Positions 33,857 to 44,115 of a stretch of DNA of 64,000 bases are shown one piece after another. The position numbers and the translations under genes are program-made. Numbering within the stretch: the stretch's first letter is position 1; each line of letters begins with the position of its first letter. This DNA comes from Lacinutrix sp. 5H-3-7-4 (GTDB lineage Bacteria; Bacteroidota; Bacteroidia; Flavobacteriales; Flavobacteriaceae), in contig NC_015638.1 of the NCBI RefSeq assembly GCF_000211855.2, positions 124,001 to 188,000 of the forward strand, given 5' to 3'. The notes under the pieces are model-generated. The model saw only the letters and a program-made list of their open reading frames with translations, had not been told where the DNA came from and made no database searches.

Positions 33857-34717
33857 CTATTTTTTAGTTTGAATGTCTTCAATTAAATTTACTAAATACG
33901 GCACAATTATTTCAGGATTTTTCCAGGCAATTTCGTGTCCTTTTCCTTCTACTGAAATGACTTTAATATTATTAAAATTTGCTTTACTAAAATTTATATT
34001 TTCAAAAGGCACAATATCATCAATATCACCGTGAAAATGTAAAACAGGAATTTGTAGTTTTTTCCAGTCTTTTGCTATAATTTCTAACTCTTTAGCATGT
34101 ACCGTTTTTTCATCTCCCGCAACACGATATGCTGTTGGCACTAACCATCTTGTTAATTTCCATTGTGTAAATCTAGAAGCCCAAATGTCTTTTTCATTTT
34201 CAGGATCTATGGCTGGAGAAACCATAACCAATGCTTTTACATTTTTGTTTAAATAAGCTATGCGTGCTGCTAATGGTCCGCCATAGGATGATCCTATAAC
34301 GATAACATTATCTAATGCTTTTTCGTTTATAACAGCACTCATTATTTGTGCTTGCGTAGAAATTGAGGTAAGTTGCTTTCCAAAATTAGAATAGCCATAT
34401 CCAGGCCTATCTATAGCATACATATTTGCACTTGCTAAAAGTTTACTATCTAACATGTAATTTTCCCAAGCAGACAAAGAGCTTGGTGAACCATGAAAAA
34501 ATATAAGGTTTACTGTATTGTCTTGAGATTTTACTTCGTGAATACGAATATCTAGATTTAAACTATCTACTTTGTAGTAAGTTATCTCACTGTTTATATT
34601 TTCTGTTTTAAATTTTTGCTGAATAGCTTCATCTGTTTTTCGCCATTGTAAAACAGTACAAGATGTATTACATAAATATGTTAAACCAAGTAATAACAGA
34701 TAGCCATATTTTTTCAT
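33857..34717 (-). CDS. Alpha/beta hydrolase, lipoprotein
   Basis: A 286-residue predicted lipoprotein (Cys at residue 20, TYLCNTSC). The alpha/beta hydrolase landmarks are FFHGSPSSLSAW (oxyanion HG) near residue 73, VIGSSYGGPLAAR (nucleophile Ser in GxSxG) near 140, HGDIDDIVPFEN (acid Asp) and VEGKGHEIAW (His) near 265. The triad is therefore complete. It probably acts in the periplasm on an ester or amide; the substrate is not indicated. It is 46 nt after the MATE gene's upstream end and may be a single unit. Confidence 0.87.
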   Translation of the reverse strand: MKKYGYLLLLGLTYLCNTSCTVLQWRKTDEAIQQKFKTENINSEITYYKVDSLNLDIRIHEVKSQDNTVNLIFFHGSPSSLSAWENYMLDSKLLASANMYAIDRPGYGYSNFGKQLTSISTQAQIMSAVINEKALDNVIVIGSSYGGPLAARIAYLNKNVKALVMVSPAIDPENEKDIWASRFTQWKLTRWLVPTAYRVAGDEKTVHAKELEIIAKDWKKLQIPVLHFHGDIDDIVPFENINFSKANFNNIKVISVEGKGHEIAWKNPEIIVPYLVNLIEDIQTKK

Positions 34718-34756
34718 AAAAATTTAAAGTTGAAAATAGCACTTACAATATATGTA

Positions 34757-35698
34757 CTATAAATGAGCGACATTGGCTTTTGCTTGTTCGAACTCTGTAA
34801 CCATATCTTCTACAATTTCTTTTACAGGCTTAATATCATGTATCAATCCTGAAATTTGTCCGATTTCTAATTCGCCATCTTCAAGATCACCTTCAAACAT
34901 ACCACGCTTTGCTCTTGCACGACCTAATAATTTTATTAGTTGTTCTGGTGTTGGTGCTATTTTATAAAGTTCTTGTACTTCATTAAAAAACTTATTTTTT
35001 ATTAAACGTACAGGTGCTAATTCTTTTAAAGTTAACTGTGTGTCACCTTCTTTAGCATCAACTACAACTTGTTTAAAATCCTTGTGTGCAGAACTTTCTT
35101 CACTTGCTACAAATCGACTACCAACTTGTATGCCATCGGCTCCCAAAACCATACAAGCTAACATTGTTTTTCCTGTTGCAATTCCTCCTGCAGCAATTAA
35201 AGGTATTTGCAATTTTTCTTTTACCATTGGTATTAAAGTAAGTGTTGTTGTTTCATCTCTACCGTTATGTCCTCCAGCTTCAAAACCTTCGGCCACTACA
35301 GCATCTACTCCGGCTTCTTGAGCTTTTAACGCAAATTTTACACTACTAACAACATGCACCACTGTTATACCTTTATCTTGCAACCACTTGGTCCATGTTT
35401 TAGGATTTCCTGCAGAAGTAAATACAATTTTCACATCTTCTTCTACAATAATATCCATAATTTCTTTTATGTTAGGATACAACATTGGTACGTTTATACC
35501 AAAAGGTTTATTTGTAGCTTTTTTACACTTTTGTATGTGTTCTCGCAAAACATCTGGATACATACTACCGGCACCAATAAGCCCTAAAATTCCTGAATTA
35601 CTAGCTGCCGATGCTAAGCGCCAACCACTATTCCATATCATTCCTGCCTGAATTATTGGGTATTGAATATTAAAGAGTTCTGTTATCTTGTTTTGCAT
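34757..35698 (-). CDS. Nitronate monooxygenase / enoyl-ACP reductase II-like flavoprotein
   Basis: A 313-residue FMN TIM-barrel protein. YPIIQAGMIWNSGWRLASAAS at the N-terminus, VFTSAGNPKTW, VDAVVAEGFEAGGHNGRD near residue 135, LIAAGGIATGKTM near 172 and GADGIQVGSRF near 190 mark the NPD/FabK family. Members oxidise alkyl nitronates or reduce enoyl-ACP; the two are hard to separate by sequence. The C-terminal ~80 residues (RAKRGMFEGDLEDGELEIGQISGLI) match the conserved tail common in FabK-like enzymes. It precedes mnmA in transcription order by a small gap and may share its promoter. Confidence 0.86.
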   Translation of the reverse strand: MQNKITELFNIQYPIIQAGMIWNSGWRLASAASNSGILGLIGAGSMYPDVLREHIQKCKKATNKPFGINVPMLYPNIKEIMDIIVEEDVKIVFTSAGNPKTWTKWLQDKGITVVHVVSSVKFALKAQEAGVDAVVAEGFEAGGHNGRDETTTLTLIPMVKEKLQIPLIAAGGIATGKTMLACMVLGADGIQVGSRFVASEESSAHKDFKQVVVDAKEGDTQLTLKELAPVRLIKNKFFNEVQELYKIAPTPEQLIKLLGRARAKRGMFEGDLEDGELEIGQISGLIHDIKPVKEIVEDMVTEFEQAKANVAHL

Positions 35699-35716
35699 GT
35701 TTTTTAATTTTAAATT

Positions 35717-36907
35717 TTATGAAATTACACCAGAGCCAACCAACTCATCTTCTAAGTACCAAGCTACAAATTGACCTTCGGTAATTGCAGATTGTAAGTT
35801 TTCAAACTCTACGTATAATCCAGATTCTACTTTATGTAATGTTGCATTTTCTAATGTTTGACGGTAACGAATTCTAGCTAAAACCTGAAGCGTTTCATCT
35901 GGCTTTAAAGCTAAATCTGGTCGTACCCAATGCAACTCGTCGTTTGAAACAAACAATGCTTTTTTATAAAGTCCTGGATGTCCTTTTCCTTGTCCTGTAT
36001 AAATTACATTTTCTTCTACATCTGTATCTATTACAAATAAAGGTTCTACTTTACCGCCAACCGATAAACCTTTACGTTGCCCTTTTGTAAAATAATGAGC
36101 ACCTTGGTGTTTACCTACAATTTCTCCATCTGCAACAGCATATTCTGCTTTTCTTGATAAGTACTTAAGTTCTTCGGTTTTAGAATTAAAAGATTCTTGC
36201 GTGTTACTATAATTAGCATTGTCTTTAGGTATTTCTACAATTACACCTTCTTTTGGTTTTAATTGTTGCTGAAGAAAATCTGGCAGTCTTACCTTGCCAA
36301 TAAAACATAAACCTTGAGAGTCTTTTTTATCGGCAGTAATTAAATCGGCTTTTGCAGCTATTTCACGTACTTCAGGTTTTTGTAATTCACCAATTGGAAA
36401 TAATGCTTTTGCTAATTGCTCTTGAGATAATTGACATAAAAAGTATGATTGATCTTTATTATTATCTTTTCCAGATAATAATTGATAAACTTCTTCACCG
36501 TCTTTTTCTATAATGCCTTTTCTACAATAGTGTCCTGTTGCAACATAATCTGCACCAAGGTCTAAGGCAATTTTCATAAAAACATCAAACTTTATTTCAC
36601 GATTACAAAGTACATCTGGATTTGGTGTGCGACCCTTTTCATATTCATTAAACATGTAGTCTACAATGCGTTCTTTATACTGCTCACTTAAATCTACCGT
36701 TTGAAAAGGAATTCCTAATTTTTCAGCAACCAACATGGCATCATTACTATCGTCTAACCATGGGCATTCGTCTGAAATTGTTACCGAGTCATCGTGCCAG
36801 TTTTTCATAAACAGACCTATAACTTCATAACCTTGTTCTTTTAACAAATAGGCTGCAACACTTGAATCTACTCCACCAGAAAGTCCTACAATTACTCTTT
36901 TTTTCAT
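35717..36907 (-). CDS. mnmA: tRNA-specific 2-thiouridylase MnmA
   Basis: Transfers sulfur to U34 of tRNA-Lys, -Glu and -Gln. From the ATG at 36905-36907 the protein has 396 residues. [15 protein letters not shown] is the PP-loop, [14 protein letters not shown] has the first catalytic Cys, and [17 protein letters not shown] the second. [15 protein letters not shown] and QGKGHPGLY follow. A ~40-residue insert ([20 protein letters not shown]) after VIVE is larger than in E. coli and lies at the surface. The frame is open to a TTG at 36928, but that codon is inside the -7 box TATCTTTG (36926-36933), so the ATG is chosen. Confidence 0.96.
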   Translation of the reverse strand: MKKRVIVGLSGGVDSSVAAYLLKEQGYEVIGLFMKNWHDDSVTISDECPWLDDSNDAMLVAEKLGIPFQTVDLSEQYKERIVDYMFNEYEKGRTPNPDVLCNREIKFDVFMKIALDLGADYVATGHYCRKGIIEKDGEEVYQLLSGKDNNKDQSYFLCQLSQEQLAKALFPIGELQKPEVREIAAKADLITADKKDSQGLCFIGKVRLPDFLQQQLKPKEGVIVEIPKDNANYSNTQESFNSKTEELKYLSRKAEYAVADGEIVGKHQGAHYFTKGQRKGLSVGGKVEPLFVIDTDVEENVIYTGQGKGHPGLYKKALFVSNDELHWVRPDLALKPDETLQVLARIRYRQTLENATLHKVESGLYVEFENLQSAITEGQFVAWYLEDELVGSGVIS

Positions 36908-36925
36908 TTCTTTTTTTTCTGGCTG

Positions 36926-36933
36926 CAAAGATA
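36926..36933 (-). promoter_or_regulatory. -7 promoter element TATCTTTG for mnmA
   Basis: The minus strand reads CGTATCTTTGCAG, with TATCTTTG as a perfect -7 box and the mnmA ATG 19 nt downstream. The same 13 bases occur before rimO (52824-52831). No -33 TTG is at the usual distance. Confidence 0.65.
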
Positions 36934-37049
36934 CGAGAAATAAAAATTTAATACTTTATATGTATTATTACTTGTTACTTAAAACAGTATTATCTCTCTT
37001 AAAATTAAAATATTAACAAATTTTTAAAATATTTTGTTTAATCTTTCTA

Positions 37050-37057
37050 TAAATTTG
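37050..37057 (+). promoter_or_regulatory. -7 promoter element TAAATTTG for the fasciclin gene
   Basis: TAAATTTG fits the TAnnTTTG -7 consensus and sits 36 nt before the fasciclin ATG. A -33 TTG at 19 nt is missing. Confidence 0.5.
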
Positions 37058-37092
37058 TTAAACAAAAAAAACAAACTTTTAAATTTTAAGTT

Positions 37093-38073
37093 ATGAAAAC
37101 AATCCAAAAATTATCTCTATTAGTGTTAGCACTAATCACAATATCTGCTTGCAGTAATGATGATGATGCTACACCACAAACAAACCAAGAAACAACATTA
37201 AATATTGTTGAAACTGCTCAAGCAAATGCAGAATTAAGCTTATTAGTTGAAGCTGTAATACAAACTGGATTAACAGATGCTTTATCTGCTAGTGGAGAAA
37301 GAACTGTTTTTGCACCTAATAATACAGCTTTCACTGCTTTTTTAAATACAAATGGTTTTGATTCTTTAGCTGAAGTACCAAATGATATACTTACTCAAGT
37401 TTTATTAAACCATGTAATTACCGATAATAATATTACTTCTAGCGTTTTAATTGGAAATCGTGGATATGTAAACACTTTAGCAACTGGACCAAATGACACT
37501 AACTTAAGCTTATATTATAATGGTATGAATGGTGTAATGTTAAATGGAGCTTCTACAGTAACTACTGCAAATATTGAAACTACAAATGGAATAGTACATG
37601 TTGTAGATGCTGTTATAGGTTTACCTACTATTGCAACTTTTGCAACAAGTAATCCAGATTTATCAAGTTTAGTTGCTGCTTTACAATTAGCAGATACAGG
37701 AACTCCAACTGTACCTTACATAGAAACTGTGTCTAATTCTCAAACTGGACCATTTACTGTTTTCGCACCAACTAACGATGCATTTACAGCATTATTAGAA
37801 GAACTAGAATTAAACTCTTTAGAAGATGTTGATGCTGCTACAGCAGATGCTATATTAACATATCATATTGTAAATAATGCTAACGTACAGTCTTCACAAT
37901 TAAGTAGTGGTACTGTAACAACTCTTGGAGGCGATATTACTGCAGATGCTTCTGCTTTTACATTAACAGATGCTAATAATAGAGTAAGTGCTATAATAAC
38001 AACTTTAGTAGATATTCAAGCTACAAATGGCGTAGTACACGCTATTGATACCGTATTATTACCGCCACAGTAA
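37093..38073 (+). CDS. Lipoprotein with two fasciclin (FAS1) domains
   Basis: A 326-residue lipoprotein (Cys20 in ITISAC, then an acidic NDDDA linker). Two FAS1 domains follow. Domain 1, residues ~38-180, has NIVETAQANAELSLLVEAV, TVFAPNNTAFTAFL near 73 and NGIVHVVDAVIGLP. Domain 2, ~185-325, has LSSLVAALQLA, TVFAPTNDAFTALLEEL and NGVVHAIDTVLLPP. FAS1 domains mediate adhesion, so it is probably a surface or periplasmic binding protein. A strong terminator follows at 38097. It lies alone between two convergent or separately transcribed genes. Confidence 0.92.
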   Translation: MKTIQKLSLLVLALITISACSNDDDATPQTNQETTLNIVETAQANAELSLLVEAVIQTGLTDALSASGERTVFAPNNTAFTAFLNTNGFDSLAEVPNDILTQVLLNHVITDNNITSSVLIGNRGYVNTLATGPNDTNLSLYYNGMNGVMLNGASTVTTANIETTNGIVHVVDAVIGLPTIATFATSNPDLSSLVAALQLADTGTPTVPYIETVSNSQTGPFTVFAPTNDAFTALLEELELNSLEDVDAATADAILTYHIVNNANVQSSQLSSGTVTTLGGDITADASAFTLTDANNRVSAIITTLVDIQATNGVVHAIDTVLLPPQ

Positions 38074-38096
38074 TAATTCTTTTTAGTTTAGTAGTT

Positions 38097-38125
38097 AAAA
38101 AAGCCTCGCAAATGCGAGGCTTTTT
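38097..38125. terminator. Bidirectional intrinsic terminator
   Basis: GCCTCGC-AAAT-GCGAGGC, with A6 before and T5 after, lies between the convergent fasciclin gene (stop 38073) and the MORN-repeat gene (stop 38128). Confidence 0.92.
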
Positions 38126-38127
38126 AT

Positions 38128-38826
38128 TTATTTTTTATGTGGGTTTTTACTGCGCCTGGTAAAATCTTTTTCATGTGAAAACATTCCGTTATCGTAAAAT
38201 TTCCATATGCCGTGCCTACGATCTTTTTGGTAAACACCTTCTGCTTTTATTTGTCCTTTATTATCGAAAATTTTTGCAGGACCATGCAACTCTCCTTGAG
38301 AATATGTAAAACTACTCATTAACTTTCCAGCTTCAGAATATGTTTTTGATAGTCCGTTTAATTTTCCTGATTTGTAATTTGCTTCTTCAGCTACCTTACC
38401 GCTTAAATAAAATGTTTTCTTTTTTCCTTCTAATTTTCCTTTTTCATTATAAAACTCCTCACTCATTATTTGTTTAGATTTGTTATGATAGTAAACCCAT
38501 TTACCAACATAGGTTTTACCTTTCATATTACCTTCGCTAATAAGATTTTTTGTAGAAGAAAAGAATTTTACTTGAGCTAAATCACTTGTTTCACTAAACG
38601 TCCTTGTTGCTGTAAGTACAGCTTTACCGTCTATATTTTTATAAAATTTAAAAGTTCCTTTTTCTTTTCCGTGATTAAATTCACCTTCGTAACGTAATAC
38701 TTTTGTATTATTAAAATTCTTTTTCCAAATACCGTGACGCTTACCATTAGCATCCATTTGGTTTATACTTTGTGCAAATGTAATTGTTGAAATTAATGTA
38801 ATTATTACAACTAAAATTTTATTCAT
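38128..38826 (-). CDS. Secreted MORN/YwqK-repeat protein
   Basis: A 232-residue protein with a type I signal peptide (ILVVIITLISTITFAQS). It contains repeated short hairpins of the MORN_2/YwqK type: GKRHGIWKKNF, GKEKGTFKFY, GKWVYYHNKSK, GKLEGKKKTFY, GKLNGLSKTY, GELHGPAKIF and DRRHGIWKFYDNG. Such domains are beta-meander repeats found in Bacteroidota envelope proteins and as YwqK-type immunity or antitoxin proteins. No toxin gene is adjacent, and a signal peptide argues against a cytoplasmic antitoxin. It is convergent with the fasciclin gene. Confidence 0.87.
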   Translation of the reverse strand: MNKILVVIITLISTITFAQSINQMDANGKRHGIWKKNFNNTKVLRYEGEFNHGKEKGTFKFYKNIDGKAVLTATRTFSETSDLAQVKFFSSTKNLISEGNMKGKTYVGKWVYYHNKSKQIMSEEFYNEKGKLEGKKKTFYLSGKVAEEANYKSGKLNGLSKTYSEAGKLMSSFTYSQGELHGPAKIFDNKGQIKAEGVYQKDRRHGIWKFYDNGMFSHEKDFTRRSKNPHKK

Positions 38827-38906
38827 TTTTATAGATTTTTATGACTATTAAAATAATATAGCGCTACTTTATTTAACGTTTACTATAGAGTCAAATTGTA
38901 CTAAAC

Positions 38907-38946
38907 AAAAAAGCTGCCAAACTTAATATTTAAGAGGCAGCTTTTT
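38907..38946 (-). terminator. Intrinsic terminator after yidC
   Basis: AAAAAAGCTGCC at 38907-38918 and GGCAGCTTTTT at 38936-38946 pair around a 17-nt loop that contains CTTAA-TAT-TTAAG, a second stem. On the minus strand the structure ends in a U run, just after the yidC stop (38962). Confidence 0.85.
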
Positions 38947-38961
38947 ATAGTATAATATATT

Positions 38962-40866
38962 TTATTTTTTATTGCGTTTTTGAGCTTGCTTTTGTTGCTC
39001 TGCCTGCTCCATCATTTCCTTCATACGTTTTTGAAAACGGTTTTCCTTTTTAGGCTTTGCTTTATTTGCTTGTATTCCTGCAAGGATTTTTTCTTCATCT
39101 AAAATAAAATTCTTGATTACTAATAGAATTCCAATACTAATTAAGTTTGAAATAAAGTAGTATAAACTTAATCCTGATGCATAAGAGTTAAAGAAAATAA
39201 TCATCATTATTGGTGCAAAGTAAATCATGTACTTCATCATCTTAGCCATATCTGGCATACCTTCTTGCTGTGGTGCAGACATTTGTTGTTGTCCTGTTGT
39301 TAACTTCATATAGAAGAAAATTGCAATACCAGCTAAAATTGGAAATAAACTAATATGATCACCATAAAATGGAATACTAAAACCATCAGGAAACTTGTAA
39401 ATAGAATCGAATGATGATAAATCGTCTGCCCAAAGAAACTTCTTTTGTCTTAAGGCAAATGCTGTTGGAAAAAACATGAATAGTGCGTAAAATACTGGCA
39501 TTTGTATTAAAGCTGGTAAACATCCTGCTAACGGACTTGCTCCTGCTTTATTTTGAAGCGCCATTGTTTCTTGTTGCGCTTTCATTTTATTGTCTTTATG
39601 CTTTTCGCGAATAGCATCTAACTCTGGTTTTAAAATTTTCATTTTCATTTGCGACAAATACTGTTTGTACTGTACAAAAGACATAGATAATTTTATTAAA
39701 ACCGTCATTACTATAATAGCTATACCATAAGGTAAAAACGAACTTAAAAAGCTAAATAATGGTACAAATAAGTACTTGTTAATCCAACCAAAAATTCCCC
39801 AACCAAATGGAATGCTTTCTTCTAAGTTTTTATCGTAATTTTTTAATATCTTACTATCTGTAGGACCATAATATAAACCTAAACTTTCGTTTATTTCATT
39901 TCCATTTAAGGCTAATGCTGTTTTAGCAGAAAATTGCTTTGTAAATACGGTATCTATTTCTTCATCTTCTACTAAGTCTTTAGATGTTAGAGCTACAGAT
40001 TTAAATTGCTTATCTGTTGTAAGTATAGAACTAAAAAAGTGCTGTCTAAACGACATCCAATCCATATCTTCTTCAACATCATCATCTTCACCACCTTGTG
40101 ATAATTTATCTATTTTACCATCATCGTGCTGGTATGTTAAACGTGTGTAACGATTCTCGTAAGAGATACTCTCGTCATGTCGATATGCTTTTTGTTCCCA
40201 TTTTAAATTAACTTCTTGTGAGCTGTTAATTTCGCTACTTAAGCCTTGAGATTGAATTGTGAAATCAATCATATAATCATTTGGCTTAATAATGTATTTG
40301 TATTCTAAAAACTTAGTTTCTGATACTTTTAGTTTCATAGAAACTATAGTATTCTCACCATTTTTAGTTTTTGTTGGTTGAAAGTATAAATCTTGTGTAT
40401 TTAAAATACGACTATCTGTAGTACCAAAATTAATATTAAAACTTGCGTTTTTATCTTTTACTAGGTATATAGGAAGCGAATCGTAATCTACAAACTTATT
40501 AAGTTTAACTTCTGCTAAATGCCCACCTTTATTAGAAAATTTTAATTGTAAAACACCATTATCTACAACAGTTTCACCATCTTGAGCGAAATAAGAAAAT
40601 GCGCCTAATTTATTTTGAAGTGCTATTTTTCTTAACGAGTCTCCTTCTGTGGTGTTTGAAAAATCTTGAGCTGTGGTAACTTTTGTGTCATTTTGTGCAG
40701 CTGCTGCTTTAGCTTTATTTTCTGCATCAATTTGAGCTTGTTTTGCTTTTTCTTCTGCTTCAAGCTCTTCTGGTGTTGGCTGGTTTTGCCACATCATGAA
40801 TAATAAAATACCAAATATAAGTACGAAGCCTATAATCGATTTTACGTCTAATTTCTTTTCTTCCAT
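38962..40866 (-). CDS. yidC: Membrane protein insertase YidC
   Basis: The 634-residue inner membrane insertase that works with SecYEG and alone. An N-terminal signal anchor (IIGFVLIFGILLFMMW) precedes a large periplasmic domain typical of Gram-negative YidC. Blocks in this domain are VLQLKFSNKGGHLAEVKLNK and WMSFRQHFFSSIL. The conserved 60KD_IMP region starts near residue 370 with PYGIAIIVMTVLIKLSMSF, followed by ALIQMPVFYALFMFFPTAFA and SGLSLYYFISNLISIG. The C-terminus is basic and Gln/Lys-rich (RFQKRMKEMMEQAEQQ), which may contact ribosomes. It lies downstream of pyrG on the same strand. Confidence 0.97.
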   Translation of the reverse strand: MEEKKLDVKSIIGFVLIFGILLFMMWQNQPTPEELEAEEKAKQAQIDAENKAKAAAAQNDTKVTTAQDFSNTTEGDSLRKIALQNKLGAFSYFAQDGETVVDNGVLQLKFSNKGGHLAEVKLNKFVDYDSLPIYLVKDKNASFNINFGTTDSRILNTQDLYFQPTKTKNGENTIVSMKLKVSETKFLEYKYIIKPNDYMIDFTIQSQGLSSEINSSQEVNLKWEQKAYRHDESISYENRYTRLTYQHDDGKIDKLSQGGEDDDVEEDMDWMSFRQHFFSSILTTDKQFKSVALTSKDLVEDEEIDTVFTKQFSAKTALALNGNEINESLGLYYGPTDSKILKNYDKNLEESIPFGWGIFGWINKYLFVPLFSFLSSFLPYGIAIIVMTVLIKLSMSFVQYKQYLSQMKMKILKPELDAIREKHKDNKMKAQQETMALQNKAGASPLAGCLPALIQMPVFYALFMFFPTAFALRQKKFLWADDLSSFDSIYKFPDGFSIPFYGDHISLFPILAGIAIFFYMKLTTGQQQMSAPQQEGMPDMAKMMKYMIYFAPIMMIIFFNSYASGLSLYYFISNLISIGILLVIKNFILDEEKILAGIQANKAKPKKENRFQKRMKEMMEQAEQQKQAQKRNKK

Positions 40867-40933
40867 ATTATTTTTGTCTTTCGACCCAGCTAAAATTTAT
40901 TTTAACCTTAGTATTAATGTTGGTTTATTTCGC

Positions 40934-40973
40934 AAACAACCTGTTAGATTTAATAAAACCTTACAGGTTGTTT
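40934..40973. repeat. 40-nt inverted-repeat element between yidC and pyrG
   Basis: AAACAACCTGT (40934-40944) pairs perfectly with ACAGGTTGTTT (40963-40973). The inner bases TAGATTT and AAAACCT extend the pairing with two mismatches, giving an almost fully paired hairpin around AAT. No U run follows, so it is not a standard terminator. AACCTG...CAGGTT hairpins are common between flavobacterial genes as far as I recall. Confidence 0.65.
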
Positions 40974-41034
40974 AGTATAAGGAGCACTTCAAAAAGTAAT
41001 CCGTTATTGTTTTTGTGCCATAGTGACACGTTTT

Positions 41035-42660
<1,626 letters not shown>

Positions 42661-42671
42661 TTAAACGCGAG

Positions 42672-42679
42672 CAAATTTA
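42672..42679 (-). promoter_or_regulatory. -7 promoter element TAAATTTG for pyrG
   Basis: The minus strand reads TAAATTTG 20 nt before the pyrG ATG. The upstream -33 site reads TTA at 19 nt, one base from the consensus. Confidence 0.6.
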
Positions 42680-42848
42680 CGATATTTTATGGAAGTTATA
42701 AGCGTTTAAACTTTTTTATTTTTGCGCTTTGAAATAGTAGATTTTACAAGGCATAAGGCTATAAAATTTGGATTTCAAAAAAAATAATTACCTTAGTTTT
42801 GTGCTTACCTCTATTTTTTTAATAACTAAATGATAAAAACCAAGACCT

Positions 42849-43106
42849 ATGAGTAGTTTATCTAATATCAAATCTGAAATTGAAAATTATAAAGAAAAAT
42901 CTAATTTAACTGAATTACAAATTGTTGAAAAACTAAAAAATTATTACTTCAACAAGCGTATTTCTGAAAATTTAAAACTTTACAAAAAAGGGAAGAAAAA
43001 AGTAAGTGACATTACCAAAGATTTAAAAATGTCTCCCAGAAAATTTTATGCTATTCTAGAAAAGAAAAACATAAAGCATAAAAAATATAATAAAAGTAGA
43101 GAGTAA
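42849..43106 (+). CDS. Small basic protein with possible DNA-binding region
   Basis: An 85-residue, Lys-rich protein. The first 45 residues are amphipathic helix (NIKSEIENYKEKSNL, LQIVEKLKNYY). The C-terminal half, DITKDLKMSPRKFYAILEKK, has the outline of a helix-turn-helix, which suggests a small DNA- or RNA-binding protein. A -7-like box TAGTTTTG lies at 42794-42801, 47 nt before the start. It does not match a family I know. A LysR gene follows 49 nt later on the same strand. Confidence 0.6.
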   Translation: MSSLSNIKSEIENYKEKSNLTELQIVEKLKNYYFNKRISENLKLYKKGKKKVSDITKDLKMSPRKFYAILEKKNIKHKKYNKSRE

Positions 43107-43155
43107 TTTTGAGTAACTTCGTTCTACTTATAATTGTAAATGCTTTATTTAAACA

Positions 43156-44040
43156 ATGAAAACTAAGTTACATATATTTAAAATTGTTGCTAAGCATTTA
43201 AGTTTTACAAAAGCTGCAGAGCAATTACATATTTCTCAACCTGCTATTTCTAAAGCTATAAAAAATTTAGAACAAGATTACGAAACAACACTTTTTATTA
43301 GAAAGCGAAGTTCTATTGAATTAACACCAAATGGTAAATCGTTTTTAATTTATACAAATAAAATACTCGCTATTTATGCACAAATGGACGAGAAATTTAA
43401 ATTAAAAAAAGAAAAATTTCCTGAGCATATTAATTTTGGCGTAAGTACTACACTTTCTAATTATATAATTCCAAAAGTAATTGCAAAATTTAGAGTGCAA
43501 TTTCCTCAAACAAAATTTAATATAATTAGTAATAATTCTGAAATAATAGAAAGTTTAATTTTAAATGAAGATATAGATTTTGGTATTACTGAAGGAACAA
43601 CTAAAAACACAAAACTACAATTCGAAAAATTTATTAAAGATGAAATTGTACTTGTAACTCATGTTAGTAATAACAGTTACCCAAAAGGAAAAATAGATAT
43701 AAACACTTTACAGCAACTCCCAATGGTTGAGCGTGAAAATGGCTCTGGAACAAAAGAAATTATAGATGCTTTTTTATTAAAAAATAAAATAAATAAATTA
43801 AATGGTGTTGTTTCGTTTAATAGTACAGAAGCTATTAAAAATTATTTATATAACTCTCATGATTATGCTTTACTGTCTATAAATTCTATTACTAATGATT
43901 TAGTTAACAACAAGCTTAAAATTATAGACATTAACACTTTAAGTATAGAAAGGTGGTTTTATTTTGTAAAAAGAACAGGATTTATTTCTAGTACTTTTGA
44001 TAATTTTAAAAAATTCACTGTCTCTAACTATAACTTTTAG
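43156..44040 (+). CDS. LysR-type transcriptional regulator
   Basis: A 294-residue regulator. The N-terminal winged helix-turn-helix has FTKAAEQLHISQPAISKAIKNLE at residues ~18-40 (recognition helix SQPAISKAIKN) and the linker FIRKRSSIELTPNG. The effector-binding domain from residue ~90 has INFGVSTTLSNYIIP and EDIDFGITEG and resembles CysB/CbbR-type folds. The adjacent gene downstream is a YeiH-type transporter, which commonly lies next to a LysR regulator and is probably its target. A -7 box TAATTTTG overlaps the stop of the upstream gene (43104-43111). Confidence 0.93.
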   Translation: MKTKLHIFKIVAKHLSFTKAAEQLHISQPAISKAIKNLEQDYETTLFIRKRSSIELTPNGKSFLIYTNKILAIYAQMDEKFKLKKEKFPEHINFGVSTTLSNYIIPKVIAKFRVQFPQTKFNIISNNSEIIESLILNEDIDFGITEGTTKNTKLQFEKFIKDEIVLVTHVSNNSYPKGKIDINTLQQLPMVERENGSGTKEIIDAFLLKNKINKLNGVVSFNSTEAIKNYLYNSHDYALLSINSITNDLVNNKLKIIDINTLSIERWFYFVKRTGFISSTFDNFKKFTVSNYNF

Positions 44041-44087
44041 TTATGCGTTAGAACTATTTATTTTGCTTTTTAGTTATTATAAGTACA

Positions 44088-44095
44088 TACTTTTG
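44088..44095 (+). promoter_or_regulatory. -7 promoter element TACTTTTG for the YeiH-like gene
   Basis: TACTTTTG is a perfect TAnnTTTG box 20 nt before the transporter ATG. TTG lies 22 nt upstream, slightly far. The LysR product probably binds nearby. Confidence 0.6.
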
Positions 44096-44115
44096 TAGTA
44101 CAAACTTTTAATACT

